Shown: positions 32,012 through 43,800 of the stretch, piece after piece
How the letters are laid out: every line of letters starts with the position of its first letter
Position numbering within the stretch: the stretch's first letter is position 1
Source of the DNA: Tribonema minus
Taxonomy: Eukaryota; Sar; Xanthophyceae; Tribonematales; Tribonemataceae
DNA length: 64,000 bases
Assembly: GCA_017506865.1 (NCBI GenBank)
Contig: JAFCMP010000423.1
Coordinates: 496,001-560,000 of the forward strand
Direction of reading: 5' to 3'
The notes under the pieces: generated by a model
The model's input: the letters and a program-made list of their open reading frames with translations, nothing else
The model's database searches: none
What the model was told of the DNA's origin: nothing
Program-made: the position numbers and the translations under genes

Positions 32012-32041
32012 GGGGGCGGCGGGGCGGTGGGGGGGGGGGGG
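32012..32041 (+). repeat. G-rich tract after ankyrin-like copy 3
   Basis: Broken G runs ending in 13 consecutive G lie 21-50 bases after the stop codon. Confidence 0.9.
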
Positions 32042-33560
32042 CGCATTGAGGAGCGCAAAGTGGAGCACGCAGCTGCGGCGGCAGCGAACGGCAGTCAGGA
32101 GGCTCAGGGCAAAATAGCTGAAGGCTGCCGGTACAGGTATGGTAAACTGTCTATCTTTCTAGCTGATTGAACAAGGGGGCGTAAGCCTCCGCACAGTGTG
32201 CAGCACGCATACTATTAGCTGCTGTAGGAGAGACTGGTACAAGGCCTTTGGGCCGTCATTGTAGGCCTATATTAACTGTCACACACCGTGGCCCCTTGCC
32301 AAGCTTCACAGCTGCGGTTAGCGCTGAGTTTGAATGCACATGCACTCAGCGGATGACCTTGGTGCAATGTTGGCTTCCGGTGTCTCTGTCCGCTGTTGGA
32401 CGTTGGCGTTTGTGCTGAGATGCATGCAGTAATGCTAGAACATGATACCTGATAGTACCATACCAATACACATGGCGCACGCACCACAGCGCAGCTGCAT
32501 GCTTTACTGTTGTGTCTCTCGCGCACCATAATTTCTCGAAGCGTGGCCAAAGCGCATGCATCCACTTGCTCTTGCGCTTGAGTGCGCGAGCAGAACATTG
32601 ACTGTTGCATGCACACTTGCACTTTTGCGACCACCACAGCGCTGCAACGAAGGTGACGGCGCTGTTCCGCAGCCGATACTTGTCATGCTGCCGAATGCAT
32701 GACACATGACACAAAGCTCTGCATTACATGATCCCAACACAATGGCACAGGCGTCGCCGTCTTGACATGAATGACACAGTATAAAGCGCTCAATTACGCT
32801 TTCATGTGGTTTTGGTGCAGCGGCTTGCTTGCCGCAAGTGCCTTTGTCCTCGTGTCTACACCCTGCTGGCTATGCTATGCGCGGTTTTGGCCGCAGTTGA
32901 AGGATGCCATGTATATAGGGTGCTGCACTTGGAGCTTAGTGTACGAAAGAAGAATCATAATCATTGCTGCTAATTGAGGTATATAGCCTTTAATACAACG
33001 TACATCCACACATGTAGCCTGCATGATGGTTGATGAGTGGATATTTGCATTCGATCTTTCGCAGAGCGCGAGGCCTACACATCAAACCTCAAACTGCTGC
33101 CGTGCAACGGTTTGCTACGTAGTGTTTGTCCGTCTGGCACAGCGAGTTACAATTTTTACAGATTACCAAGGCATGATGATCCTACGCGCTTTACCAACGA
33201 AGCTTGTTCACACGTACCGTGCTCCATGAAGCGATTCACAAGCATAAAAGGTTCAATTACAACACACCAAGAGGCCACTCAACAACACATCCAGGTATGG
33301 GCGATGCATCAAAGCTGATCAATGCCGTGCTCGATCAGCGAGAATAGGCAAACTGTGTGTTACCATGGTTGCACGCGCTACCCTGCCCACTTGCGCCTAT
33401 CTGGAATGTTTTACCCCACTTATTTTATAACACCACTAGTGCCACTACTGTCCTGCTGCTGTCGCTGTCGCTGTCGCTGTCAGTGAATTAATTAGTTTCG
33501 TCTGCACTTTAAGTACTTGAAGTGCAACAAATCTTTTCCCGACGTAAGCAGATCGAAAGG
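32042..33560. other. 3' flank of copy 3 and spacer
   Basis: The first 0.7 kb is homologous to the 3' flanks of copies 1, 2 and 5 (around gagagactggtacaaggcc and tgcacatgcactcagcggat). A short gctgtc microsatellite lies at 33457-33481. No gene is seen. Confidence 0.55.
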
Positions 33561-34789
33561 ATGGTAGAGCTGCCTGGTGGCAAGGCGAAGCGCACGGCAA
33601 GCAGCACAGCAGAATATGCAGTGCTCACGCTGGCTTCGCACGTCCTTGCCTACCTGGCTCCCTCGGTCATGATCAGGTGCGCCTGCCGTGGCTTCCATGA
33701 CATGATAGAGCAGATTCACGATGCCAAGAGGCGACACAGGACCGTGGCAGCGGAAGCTGCCGCCAGCGCCAGCCTGCTTCGGTGGGCCGTGGAGGAAATC
33801 TTAGGTTTGCAGCCCGAAATGGCCTTCAGGTCCTGCATCCGTAGCGGCGAGCTATCGGGCCTGCGTCTGGTTCACAGCACATACGAACTGCCCCTGCAAC
33901 AGTTCCACTGTGATTCAGCAGCAAACAGAAGGCACCTCGAGGTAATACAGTGGCTGCGGGGCCACGCTTGTCCGTGGGACACTCCTACGTGCTCAAGCGC
34001 TGCGGGCTGCGGACACCTGGAGCTCTTGCAGTGGGCGCGAGCCAATGGCTGCCCATGGGACGCAGGCACCTGCTACGGCGCCACGCTGCATGGACATCTG
34101 GAGGTGCTGCAGTGGGCCCACGCAACGGGTGCCCAGGAAGCGATTTCATTTGCAGCACTGCTGCAGGGAGTGGGCAGCTGCACATCCTGCAGTGGGCACG
34201 GGCTAATGATTTCTCGTGGAGCAGTGCCACGTGCGCTGGCGCCGCCACATGGGGGCGCCTTGAGGTGCTGCGGTGGCTGCACGCCAATGGGTGCCCTTGG
34301 GATGAGGAGACCTGCTCTGGCGCTGCCGCTGGCGGGAACCTCGAGGTGCTGCAGTGGGCACACACTACTGGGTGCCCCTAGGACAGCAGCACCTGCAGCG
34401 GCGCTGCCCGCAGCGGGAAACTGGAGATGCTGCAGTGCGCACGCGACCACGGATGTCCATGGGACGAGGAGACCTGCTTTAGGGCTGCCGCTCGCGGGGA
34501 CCTCGAGATGCCGCAGTGGGCACGTGCAAATGGGTGCCCCTGGGATGGGGAGACCTGCAGCGGCGCTGCCTGCAGCGGAAACCTCGAGATGCTGCAGTGG
34601 GCCCGCGAACACGGATGTCCGTGGGGCGAGGACACCTGCGCCAGCGCCGCACTAAATTGTCATCTTGAGGTGCTGCAGTGGGCACACGCAAACGGGTGCC
34701 CCTGGGACAGGCGCACCTGTAGCTTGGCTGCGCTGTACGGGCATCAGAAGGTGCTGGAGTGGGCGCGCGCGCATGGATGCCCGGAGTGA
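33561..34789 (+). pseudogene. F-box-like/ankyrin-like repeat gene, copy 4 (broken)
   Basis: It starts like its paralogues (MVELPGGKAKRT). The frame is lost near 34124, where one A of the cacgcaaacgggtgc core found in other repeats is missing. The sequence then continues in another frame with intact 27-residue repeats until a TGG-to-TAG change at 34379, in a GCPWD core. After that the same frame runs on to the family stop at 34787-34789 (AHGCPE). With both breaks ignored it would hold about eleven repeats, more than copies 1-3. The two clean lesions point to recent loss. A sequencing error could explain the indel but hardly both lesions. Confidence 0.85.
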
Positions 34790-34810
34790 CTAATGCAACA
34801 TAGCGGCGTT

Positions 34811-34852
34811 GGAGGGGGGGGGGGGGGGGTCGGAAGGGCGGGGGGGGGGGGG
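34811..34852 (+). repeat. Poly-G tracts after ankyrin-like copy 4
   Basis: Two long G runs, of about 16 and 13, separated by tcggaagggc, start 22 bases after the stop. Confidence 0.95.
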
Positions 34853-37319
34853 CTGCGGTGAGGGGCGGAAAAGAGGAGCACGCTGCTACGGCGGCAGCAA
34901 CGACGGTCAGGAGGCTCAGGGCATAATAGCTGAGGGCTGCCGGTACAGGCACAGGTATGATTACTGTGTCTGCTAGTATCTTTCTGCTTAACTGATGCGT
35001 GGGGTGGAAGCTTGTGCCTCGGGCCAGTGCACAGCGTGCATAGGCGTTGTAGAAGAGACTGGCAAGATGCCGTCGCACTGAATCATTGCATTTTAATAGC
35101 TATCATACCTCTGTCCCCTGCTTCACATGGGGCAGCTTTTTTTGTTGAGTGCAAAGAACCTGCACACGGCGGATGAGCTTGGTTTTACTTCCCACTTCTC
35201 CTGTATGTTGTTGTATGTTGATGTCTGTGCTGAGAGAGTACACAAGCTGTCCGCGTGCACATGGCTCGGCACCACGAGGTTCACTGTTGTGTCATGCACG
35301 CATCAGAAAGTTGGCCAGCGTGCGAGACACGCATCCGCTTGCGTGCGCTACATCACATGTGTCATGCAGGCCTGCAAGTACTTTATGTTTCAACATCTTG
35401 GTGAGGGCGTAAAAAGCTCACATGATTGATGTCAGGCTTGCTACGAGGTCTGCATATATACCCTTGTCACGAAGTGTCTCAGTGTGCAGTGAGGATTACT
35501 ACACGACACCGCATATGGCATCTCCACTGGCATGCATGCCTGTGCTTCACTTTGAGGTACTTCCTTTTGCGACCACCACAGCGCTGCAGTTTAGTTGACA
35601 TTGCTGTGCCGCAGACCATACTTGTCATGCTATCGGTCGAGGTGATGGTCCCTGCGCATTCGCGTCCAACCCGGAGTCCGCTAATGAGTGTGCCATGTGG
35701 AGTGCTAGCAGCTGCACCTGGAGCATAGTATACCCAACTCGAATCGTGCATGGCTTGCTTGATGGTAGATGAATAACTCTCTGCGCGCGGTTTTTAAAAT
35801 TGGCAACGCACATCTGTGAGATTCTGAAGCAGGTTTGTTAGTCGCAGCATCGAGGTAGTTGCTTACGCGTAACTAGATGCGTCACTCTGTAAGCCTTACC
35901 TATGGCATGACAACTACGGCCAAACCTCAAAAGCAACCTTTGTTGAAGTTGAGCTACACACCCAAAAAACTTTGATGGAGTTTGACTTCAACACCTTCAA
36001 TTTCAAATATTTATAAAACGTCAAACTGTATTTTTTGTGGCGGTGGTCTCGCTATCGCGCCCTCCAACAACAGCAGCTTGTCTGCCGATAGCAATCAATA
36101 TATGTATATACTTTATGGACTATATGTATCTGGCACGAGTCACTGTGACTGTACTTGCCACTGGCGTGGAGAAGTGCCAGAATGGAACGGTTCTGTGCAA
36201 ACACGGAGTTGGGCTGGGCATGATGGTTGCGCACCTCGCCAAGGTGGCTTGCGCAATTTGCAACAATGCCCTTTCTGCAGAGGTGCAGAGACCTTCTGCA
36301 TGGCGCCAAACTGGCAAAGCGCAGCAAGACCGCAGCCGTGCGTGCACACTTAGTGTAGTATCTGCCACTGCTAGGCAGGCGCATTGCATTGCACGTTTTG
36401 CATTTCAAATTCTCGCTTGGGGGACGCGAAAAAAGCCCAGATGGTACAGATGTCCAGCTTGCTACCAGAATCCCACACCTGTCTTGTGGAAACTCAAAAG
36501 TGTCTCATTGCGCATTGTCGATCACTTGTAAACGACATTGCTTTATGACTTCTCTCACCCCATTGTACGTGTATGAAATGCATGCATTATGCAACAACCC
36601 AAGCTGATGTTGAAGTATGTGAAAGCTCAGCTTGAAGTCTGCCATCATTTGCCCGGACTTCAGGAATTTGCAGTAGCTTACTAATAATACTTACTAATAA
36701 TACTTACTGCTGGTTTTGACGTAATTGGCACCATTCAAATGCATCAACACTAAATGCATCAACACTAATACTTACTGCTGGTTTTGACGTAATTGGCACC
36801 ATTCAAATCATCAACACATGTGAGGGGAGTGCAATTATGCCAACAGGTTTGAGAACACATGTCAAATTATGTGTTACCGGTTGTGGTTGTATGCGTTTAA
36901 CGCCTAGGCCCGCGCACGCGTGCACACAGCAATAAAAAAACTGGACCCACTTCAACGAGAAGTCCGCATACTTTCAAAGAAGCTTGCGCTCGCAGCCCCA
37001 CAAGGGTACAGTACAAATCAACAGGGTACAGTGCAAGCTCCGAGTTCTGGCTCGGGAGTTTCAGGAAGAGTTCAAGTAGTTCGGGGCCGTGACTGGGTTG
37101 TAGCCGTAACCTCCGGAACTGAAAACGCTCGCAACGTCACAAGGTAGCACCGTAAGCCTGCTGCAGCAGCTCACACGCCTGTGAAGCCAATCAAGGCTTG
37201 AAAGTAGGTGGGGTAGGGTTGAACTACTTACTCAGCGTCAACAACTTCAAAGTTGACGTGCAGTTCAGGGATAGCAAACTCGAAATCACTCAGGATCACC
37301 CACACTGCAGATCAAAAGC
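34853..37319. other. Spacer between copies 4 and 5
   Basis: The left part is 3' flank related to the other copies. Sequence at 36.40-36.56 kb belongs to the dispersed repeat family of 12.4-14.1 kb (around cgatcacttgtaaacgacat). No gene is supported, although a 164-codon frame is open at 36.04-36.53 kb. Confidence 0.5.
36697..36808. repeat. Local direct repeats
   Basis: A segment of about 43 bases around ttactgctggttttgacgta occurs twice. Between the copies lies a duplicated gcatcaacactaa and before them a duplicated taatacttac. Confidence 0.9.
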
Positions 37320-38702
37320 ATGGTAGAGTCACTTATTGGCAAGGCCAGGCGCACCGCCGGCAGCGCAGAACATCCAGTGCTCACGCTGGGTTCGCATATC
37401 CTTGCCTTCCTGGAGCCCTCGGTCATGATCAGGAGCGCCTGCCGCAGCTTTCACAGCATCATACAGCAGACTCACGAGGCCAAGAGGCGGCACAAGACCG
37501 TGGCAGCGGAAGCTGTCGCCAGCGCCAGGCTGCTTGGGTGGGCCGTCAAGGGAGGATTGCAGCCCGAAGTAGCTCTCATAGCGTGCGTACACAGTGGCGA
37601 GCTCAAGGGCCTGCGTCTGGTCTACAGTACATACAGACTGCCCCTGAAACAGCTCCACTGCAACGCAGCAGCTTGCGCCGGGCACCTCGACGTAATGCAG
37701 TGGCTGCGGGGGCACGGTTGCCCATGGGATAGTTCCACGTGCTCTGACGCTGCGCGCCTCGGGCGTTTAGAGCTGTTGCAGTGGGCGCGAGCCAATGGCT
37801 GCCCATGGGACGAGCGCACCTGTTCAAGAGCAGCACTCGATGGACATCTCGAGCTGCTGCAGTGGGCCTACGCAAATGGGTGCCCAGCTGACGACAGCAC
37901 TTGTAACGCTGCTGCGGAGGGCGGGCACCTGCGCATCCTGCAGTGGGCACAGGCTAATGCCATCCCCTGGAGCAGTGCCGCGTGCACTGGCGCAGCCAGA
38001 TTTGGGCACGACGACGTGCTGCGGTGGCTGCATGCCAATGGGTGCCCCTGGGACGAGGAGACCTGCTGCAGCATTGCCCTTGGCGGGGACCTCGAACTGC
38101 TTCAGTGGGCACTTACCAATGAGTGCCCATGGGATGAGGAGACCTGCGCCAACGCTGCCTTTGGTGACAGCCTCGAAATGCTGCAGTGGCTGCGTGCCGC
38201 TGGGTGCCCATGGGACGAGGACACCTGCTCTAGCGCTGCCAGTAGCGGAAACCTCGAGCTGCTGCAGTGGGCACGCTCAAATGGGTGCCCCTGGGACAGC
38301 GGCACCTGCAGCGACGCTGCCGGTAGCGGGAGCCTGGAGATGCTTCAGTGGGCCCGTAAACACGGATGCCCATGGAACGAGAAGACCTGCGCCAGCGCCG
38401 CAGAGGACGGTCATCTCGAGGTGCTGCAGTGGGCACGCTCAAATGGGTGCGCCTGGGATAGCCGCACCTGCAGCGGCGCTGCCCAATGCGGGAACCTGGA
38501 GATGCTGCAGTGGGCCCGCCACCACGGATGTCCGTGGGACGAGGAGACCTGCGCCAGCGCCGCAGGGAGAGGTAATCTCGAGGTGCTGCAGTGGGCGCGC
38601 GCGAATGGCTGCCCCTGGGACAGTCGCACCTGCAGGGGCGCTGCGGGTTGGGGACACTTGGAGGTGCTGGAGTGGGCGCGCGCGCATGGATGCCCGGAGT
38701 GA
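37320..38702 (+). CDS. F-box-like/ankyrin-like repeat protein, copy 5 (longest)
   Basis: This 460-residue protein starts at the family ATG (MVESLIGKARRT). The F-box-like N-terminus (HILAFLEPSVMIRSACRSFH) is followed by a degenerate first repeat, twelve full 27-residue repeats and the half repeat AHGCPE. It has four or five more repeats than the intact copies 1-3. The extra ones are in the second half, where neighbouring units are alike (GCPWDEETC, GCPWDEDTC, GCPWDSGTC), as expected from recent unequal crossing over. The odd fifth unit (LRILQWAQANAIPWSSAAC) keeps its place. No zinc-finger partner gene lies nearby. The intact frame suggests a working gene. Confidence 0.85.
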   Translation: MVESLIGKARRTAGSAEHPVLTLGSHILAFLEPSVMIRSACRSFHSIIQQTHEAKRRHKTVAAEAVASARLLGWAVKGGLQPEVALIACVHSGELKGLRLVYSTYRLPLKQLHCNAAACAGHLDVMQWLRGHGCPWDSSTCSDAARLGRLELLQWARANGCPWDERTCSRAALDGHLELLQWAYANGCPADDSTCNAAAEGGHLRILQWAQANAIPWSSAACTGAARFGHDDVLRWLHANGCPWDEETCCSIALGGDLELLQWALTNECPWDEETCANAAFGDSLEMLQWLRAAGCPWDEDTCSSAASSGNLELLQWARSNGCPWDSGTCSDAAGSGSLEMLQWARKHGCPWNEKTCASAAEDGHLEVLQWARSNGCAWDSRTCSGAAQCGNLEMLQWARHHGCPWDEETCASAAGRGNLEVLQWARANGCPWDSRTCRGAAGWGHLEVLEWARAHGCPE

Positions 38703-38721
38703 CCATTCATGCTAGCTGCGT

Positions 38722-38759
38722 TGGGGGGAGCGGGGAGGGGCGGGTGGGGGGCGGGGGTG
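38722..38759 (+). repeat. G-rich tract after ankyrin-like copy 5
   Basis: G runs broken by single A, C or T lie 20-57 bases after the stop, as in the other copies. Confidence 0.85.
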
Positions 38760-40510
38760 CAGTGAGGGGCGGAAAAGAGGAGCACGCAGCTGCAGCGGCA
38801 GCAATGACGGTCAGGAGCTGAGGGCATAATAGCTGAGGGCTGCCAACGCAGGTACCATTGATTTGTCTCCTACTGTAGTACCTTTCCGGTTGGTTGACCA
38901 GTGGGCTGCGAGCTGGTGCGCAGTGCGCAGCACGCATGGCCTGTGTAGAAGAGACTGGTACTATGCCTTTGCACTGAGTCATTGCGTTCAATAGCTACAA
39001 GACCCTTTTCCCCTGCTTCACATGGGGCAGCTGTTAGCCCTGAGTTTAAATACACATGCGCTCAGCGGACGATCTTGGTTCAAGGACTTCCGTGTGTCCT
39101 GTCCGTTGTTGGAAATTGTGCTGAGAAGTGTGCAGCACATGCTAGTACATGATAGTGCATGCCGGTACACGTGCGCCCCCACGGTGCAGCACTGTATGCT
39201 TCATTGTTGTGTGATGCACTCACCAGCGCTTTTTGATTGAAGGTTGCCCAATGCGCAACGCATGCATCCACTTGCTCGTGCTTGAGTGCGCGAGCAATGC
39301 ATCAACTGTTGCATGCACACTTGCACTTGTGCAAGCACCACAGCGCCACGACCAAAGGTGACAGCGCTGTGTCGCAGTTTATACTTGTCTTGCTGTCAAG
39401 CGAATCGTTAGTGTGCACTCACATCCGCTCCTATGCATATGCACGACACAGAGCGCAGTATACATGATCAATGCAATGCTAGAGGATTTGCCATGTCATC
39501 ACGGAAAACTGACATGGTCGATGCAAAATGCTCCATCAGGCTGCCATGTCACGCTGAAACAGCGCCTCGCCTGCCGCAACAGCTTCTGTTTTACTATGCC
39601 AAGCAGGTTCTTGCCCGCAAATATAGAGTACTTCGAAGTATATATATATGCCATGTGGAGCGCTGCAGCTGGAGCGTAGTGTATGCAAGGCGAATCATCA
39701 TGACCATAGCTGCCAGTAAAGGTGCGTGGCCTGCTTGATGGATGGTTTTCCGATGTCTGCATACGAGTTGGCAACGGAGCTCTGCGAGGAAATACAGGTT
39801 TGTCAACAGATCCGATTGTTGCCCAACTCATAATCATCGTCATGGGTGGTTGCAGTAACTGAGAGTTTCAGAAAATATGGGGCATATCATATGCTGCATA
39901 TGGATCTTCAGCCTGTTGTCGTCGAGATTTTCAACTGATATGTTACAAGGTGAGGGCAAACCTCCATTTGTCAAATGTCCAAGCGTCGCCGTGACGCCTA
40001 ACATGTGGCTGCTTGACATGCTGTGTGCAGCACTTCTGCCTGGCACAGCAACTTGCAGTTTACACTGAGACAAGACACTGAGGTCCCCACGCGGTCACCA
40101 CCAGACCTCTTGCCAACGGTGTTTTTGATGCACATCAAGCACCACGGTGCAACACACATTCAAAGCGTGAACAATTTATCTGTATGTTCTACTTCTAGTT
40201 CTACAATGCGACCAAAGCCTACCCAATGGACTTGATGTCATCATGACGAGAAGTGCAAGAAAATGTGCTGCGCGTTCAAAATGGCTTCGGAGTTGTTGGC
40301 AGTGTGCACCCAGGCATTGTTGGGCTACAGACCAGCCTCTCAAACCCGTAATCCAGCTGTAAAACAATCCCGCATGTAGATGAATGATAGTTTGTACCTG
40401 GCTTCATTGACGAAAATCTTCATCATCAAGCCACCAAAAATGAGCAAGTCAAGACCGCAAATGGCAACAATGTGGATATCATGTATTCAAATACACCACT
40501 GCAGCAGTTC
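38760..40510. other. 3' flank of copy 5 and intergenic region before the UFL1 end
   Basis: The first kilobase is family 3' flank. The remainder lies between two convergent genes (ankyrin-like copy 5 and UFL1). No gene is supported and no clear polyadenylation signal stands out. Confidence 0.5.
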
Positions 40511-40804
40511 TCAGGCTGTGTGCAGGGGATCCTTGACCAGGCACAAGGTGCGCAACGTGTCACATGCAACTTCAACTTCAGCAGCCTCAGCACCAGCACC
40601 CTCCAGGCATGCCATTAACGCTTCAACAGCGACAGCAACAGGCTGGGGAAGGCTGTCAACGAGGTGCCGAAGCAGCAGGCGATCACCCGACAGGCCTTTG
40701 GGCACTGTCACGATGGCGTGGTTTGCCTGCTGAAAGAGGGCAGTGAGTGCCAGTCGCAGAACTTGTGGGGGGGATCGCTCCTCCTTGAGTCGCTCTGCAA
40801 GCCT
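40511..40804 (-). CDS. UFL1: UFL1 terminal exon
   Basis: 97 codons plus TGA after the acceptor tcatgcag. It encodes RLAERLKEERSPPQVLRLAL, FQQANHAIVTVPKGLSGDRL and LLRHLVDSLPQPVAVAVEAL, which match the C-terminal helices of UFL1. Confidence 0.88.
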   Translation of the reverse strand, partial: RLAERLKEERSPPQVLRLALTALFQQANHAIVTVPKGLSGDRLLLRHLVDSLPQPVAVAVEALMACLEGAGAEAAEVEVACDTLRTLCLVKDPLHTA

Positions 40805-43800
40805 CTGCATGAGGGGAAGGGGGGGGGGGGAGAGGGGAGGGGGGGGGGGGGGGGGGTCATATCAAAGACCTGTGATGAGGGGCGAAAATGCGCAACAAAC
40901 GACAGGCAGCCAACTTTAAATGCATGCAGGTACATGGGCGATCAGAGTCAGGCGCTTCCCTGCTGCGGGCGTACAGACGTATCTGCAGTCAAACCGGAGT
41001 AAAACAACGCACATGCACATGCACAGTGAGCATGCGACATGCTGCACGCCTGTCTGTTCAGCCTGCCACCAACAGACGATGTGAGCATTTCTGTCGTTGC
41101 CTTCAAAAGTACTGCTGGCCTGCGTGCTTGTGGGCACCAAACTTATGATGCTTGCGCACACTGCTGCGCATTGCGCCACACATCGAACCTGCAGCTCACC
41201 GTGCGCCAGTTCCCAACCACTGCTCTCAATAGCGCATAGCATCTGCTGCGCCGTGCAAATGACCGCACAGCACGCCACTACGGCGCACATCACAACTTCT
41301 GAGCGTTGCCATGACAGCAGTGCTCATCAGTGCCTGTATCTGACCGTGCGGCATCTGACGCTCTGCACGCTTGTCCACATGGTGTGCAACCACACAGCTC
41401 ATCACCGTTCCTGAGCATTGCCATGGCAAAGCAGTGCTCAACAGCTCTTAAGTCTGAGCACTGATCACCTGATGCTCTGTGCGCTGGTCGACACGGCGCG
41501 CCGCGACAGCGCCAATCATCACTCCTCAGCATTGCCATGACAAATGAGATTAGCATCACCTGTTTCTCGGCAGCGAGCATCTGCCGCTCGGCGCGTTTGT
41601 CGATACGGTGCGCCACCACGCCACATGCCGGCAGCGCCTTCGTCTCCGCATGCGACAGGAAGGCGGGCACATCCGGGTGTTCTGACTGCACCATGCGCCT
41701 GCCAGCAGAAGCGATGTGTTCGAAACCATTGCTAAGTGTCTGCAACTGGTGCGCATCTGGTAGTAGTACAGCTGCAGTGCGCTATGGGGGACAGCTCAAC
41801 ATGTGCAGATGCAGCCGTACAACACATTATACAAGCACTGACTGCATCACGCGCCTGCCAGCAGATGCGATGCGTTCGAAACCAGTACGTGAGTGTCTGA
41901 AATTGGTGGGTGTCTGGTAATAGTAGGGCTGCAGTGCGTGCTATGGGGGTCGGTGTGGTTCCAGAGCAGAGTGCAGCGAGGGCAACTGTGGACTCAGAAA
42001 CCTTCCTATGCGGGCGTACATCACACTATACGAGTTCTGACTGCACCGTGCGCCTGCCAGCAGATGTGATGTTTACGGCATTGGTGCATGGGTGTCTGCA
42101 GATGGCGGGCGGCGGGTGTCGGGTAGCAGCGGAGCGGCAGTGCGTTGCCAGGTCAGTGCTCCCAGGCAGCGAGCAGTGGAGGCTAGCGTGGGCGCAAATG
42201 TGCGAATGCGCACGTACAGCACACAGCGCAGGGGCTACCAGTAGCCAGGGTGTTGTGGCATGCGCACTGGCGAGGGGCATGAAGTGCGGAGGCGACAAGG
42301 TAGGTCAACTTCACCCTCACCCTAACCCTGACACTAACCGTGACAAAAAAAAAGAAAAAAAGGCTCATGCATCAGTCACCTCTTTGATGAAGCCATTTCT
42401 GAAAGGTCACTCTCTCGTGTGCGCACACGGCATGGCGAAGCTCGTGCAGCCACATACCGGCGCAAGCCTAACCCTAACCCCTGGGTGCATCGCGCTTATT
42501 CTGCACGAGCAAGCCGCAGTGGCACTGTGAGGCAGAGCGCCTGAGCCTGGATTGACCACATAGGTGCAAATGCGCTGCACAGACAAATCTGACTGCATTA
42601 GTGTCATGTGCCTGACATGACAGGAGGTCGGTGTTGACAACGTACGAGCCAGCTATGGGGTGAACAACAAGGACAGAGCGGAAGCCCGCTGCGGCTGTGG
42701 CGATGCAATGTCAGTACTTCATGTCAGTGCCGTTGGAGATCAGATTTCATGACAATCTGTTTTGTCATGAGCTGGTTTTCTATCAACATGTCGACTTGAG
42801 CCGAAGTAAGGCGGCGAAAACGGGTACAACGGCAGCGTTTTTCTCGTAATCACTCTCAGCAACCAACTGATGTTGGGGCCTCAAGTGTCAGTTGTGATGA
42901 ACGTAAACAGCGACATGTAAACTTCAAATGTCAACTTCAACTCACCATGCTTCAGCCAGCGGTGGGCCGACGTCCCATGCCAGTTCCTTCTGAATGTATT
43001 GCAGCACCGCGTCGCTGCATTGTGGGCAGGTTCAAAGGAAGTGGACAGCAAGTTGGTTGAGCAAGTTGGTTGAGAAACTGCACATAAGTTTTGATCTAGA
43101 AGTATGTCAATTTGAGTTTGATGATGCCGACAACACACTGCCCCTACCAATGCGTTACACTTCAAGTTCACTCCTTCCCGCAGTGCTCATCACCTGACAG
43201 TTAGGGTCTCCGCCTGCTCTGCGCCGCCTTCCCACGCCCAGTCCACTTCCGCATCCAGGAACGCGCGTTCCGTGAGAGAACGCGCCAGGCGCGCGCCGCA
43301 GCTGCGCAAGAGGTGCCTGTTGACAGCCAAGAGGTCATCTGCGTGCTCATCGCTCGCTGCACTGTCTGCAGAAGAGCGTCTGCGCAGGTGATGGTGACGG
43401 GTGCCGGGGTCGCTGCCGCCGATGCACGCTGCGCCTTTCGCCAGTAGCTGGGGGGCGAGGGTGGGGTAGGTACAGAAATGGTGAGAAAGTATAGTTGAGG
43501 TTGGGTCAAAACACTCCTCAGTGTAAGAGCTTGAGGCAGCTGAACGGTTTCTGTGGGGGGGGGGGGGGGGGGGGCGGGGGGATACGTACAGCAGAGAGAA
43601 AGAATGAAGTGGGTGAGAGTTGCATCAAAAGTGGGCACTTGTCAGCGTGAAAGCTTCAGGCAGCTAAACAGGTTTCTGTCTATCTGACAGGTGATAAGGT
43701 TGGTAATACGATGGCAGTATTCATCTGCACGAGGATCGCAGGGGTTAACTAACAGGGGGTGCACAGAGAATGCGAATCATGATGCTGCAACACTGTATTC

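Noticed and set aside
41910..42530. 206-codon plus-strand frame
   Set aside because: It is antisense to a UFL1 intron with exon copies and telomeric-type repeats, and its product is of low quality.
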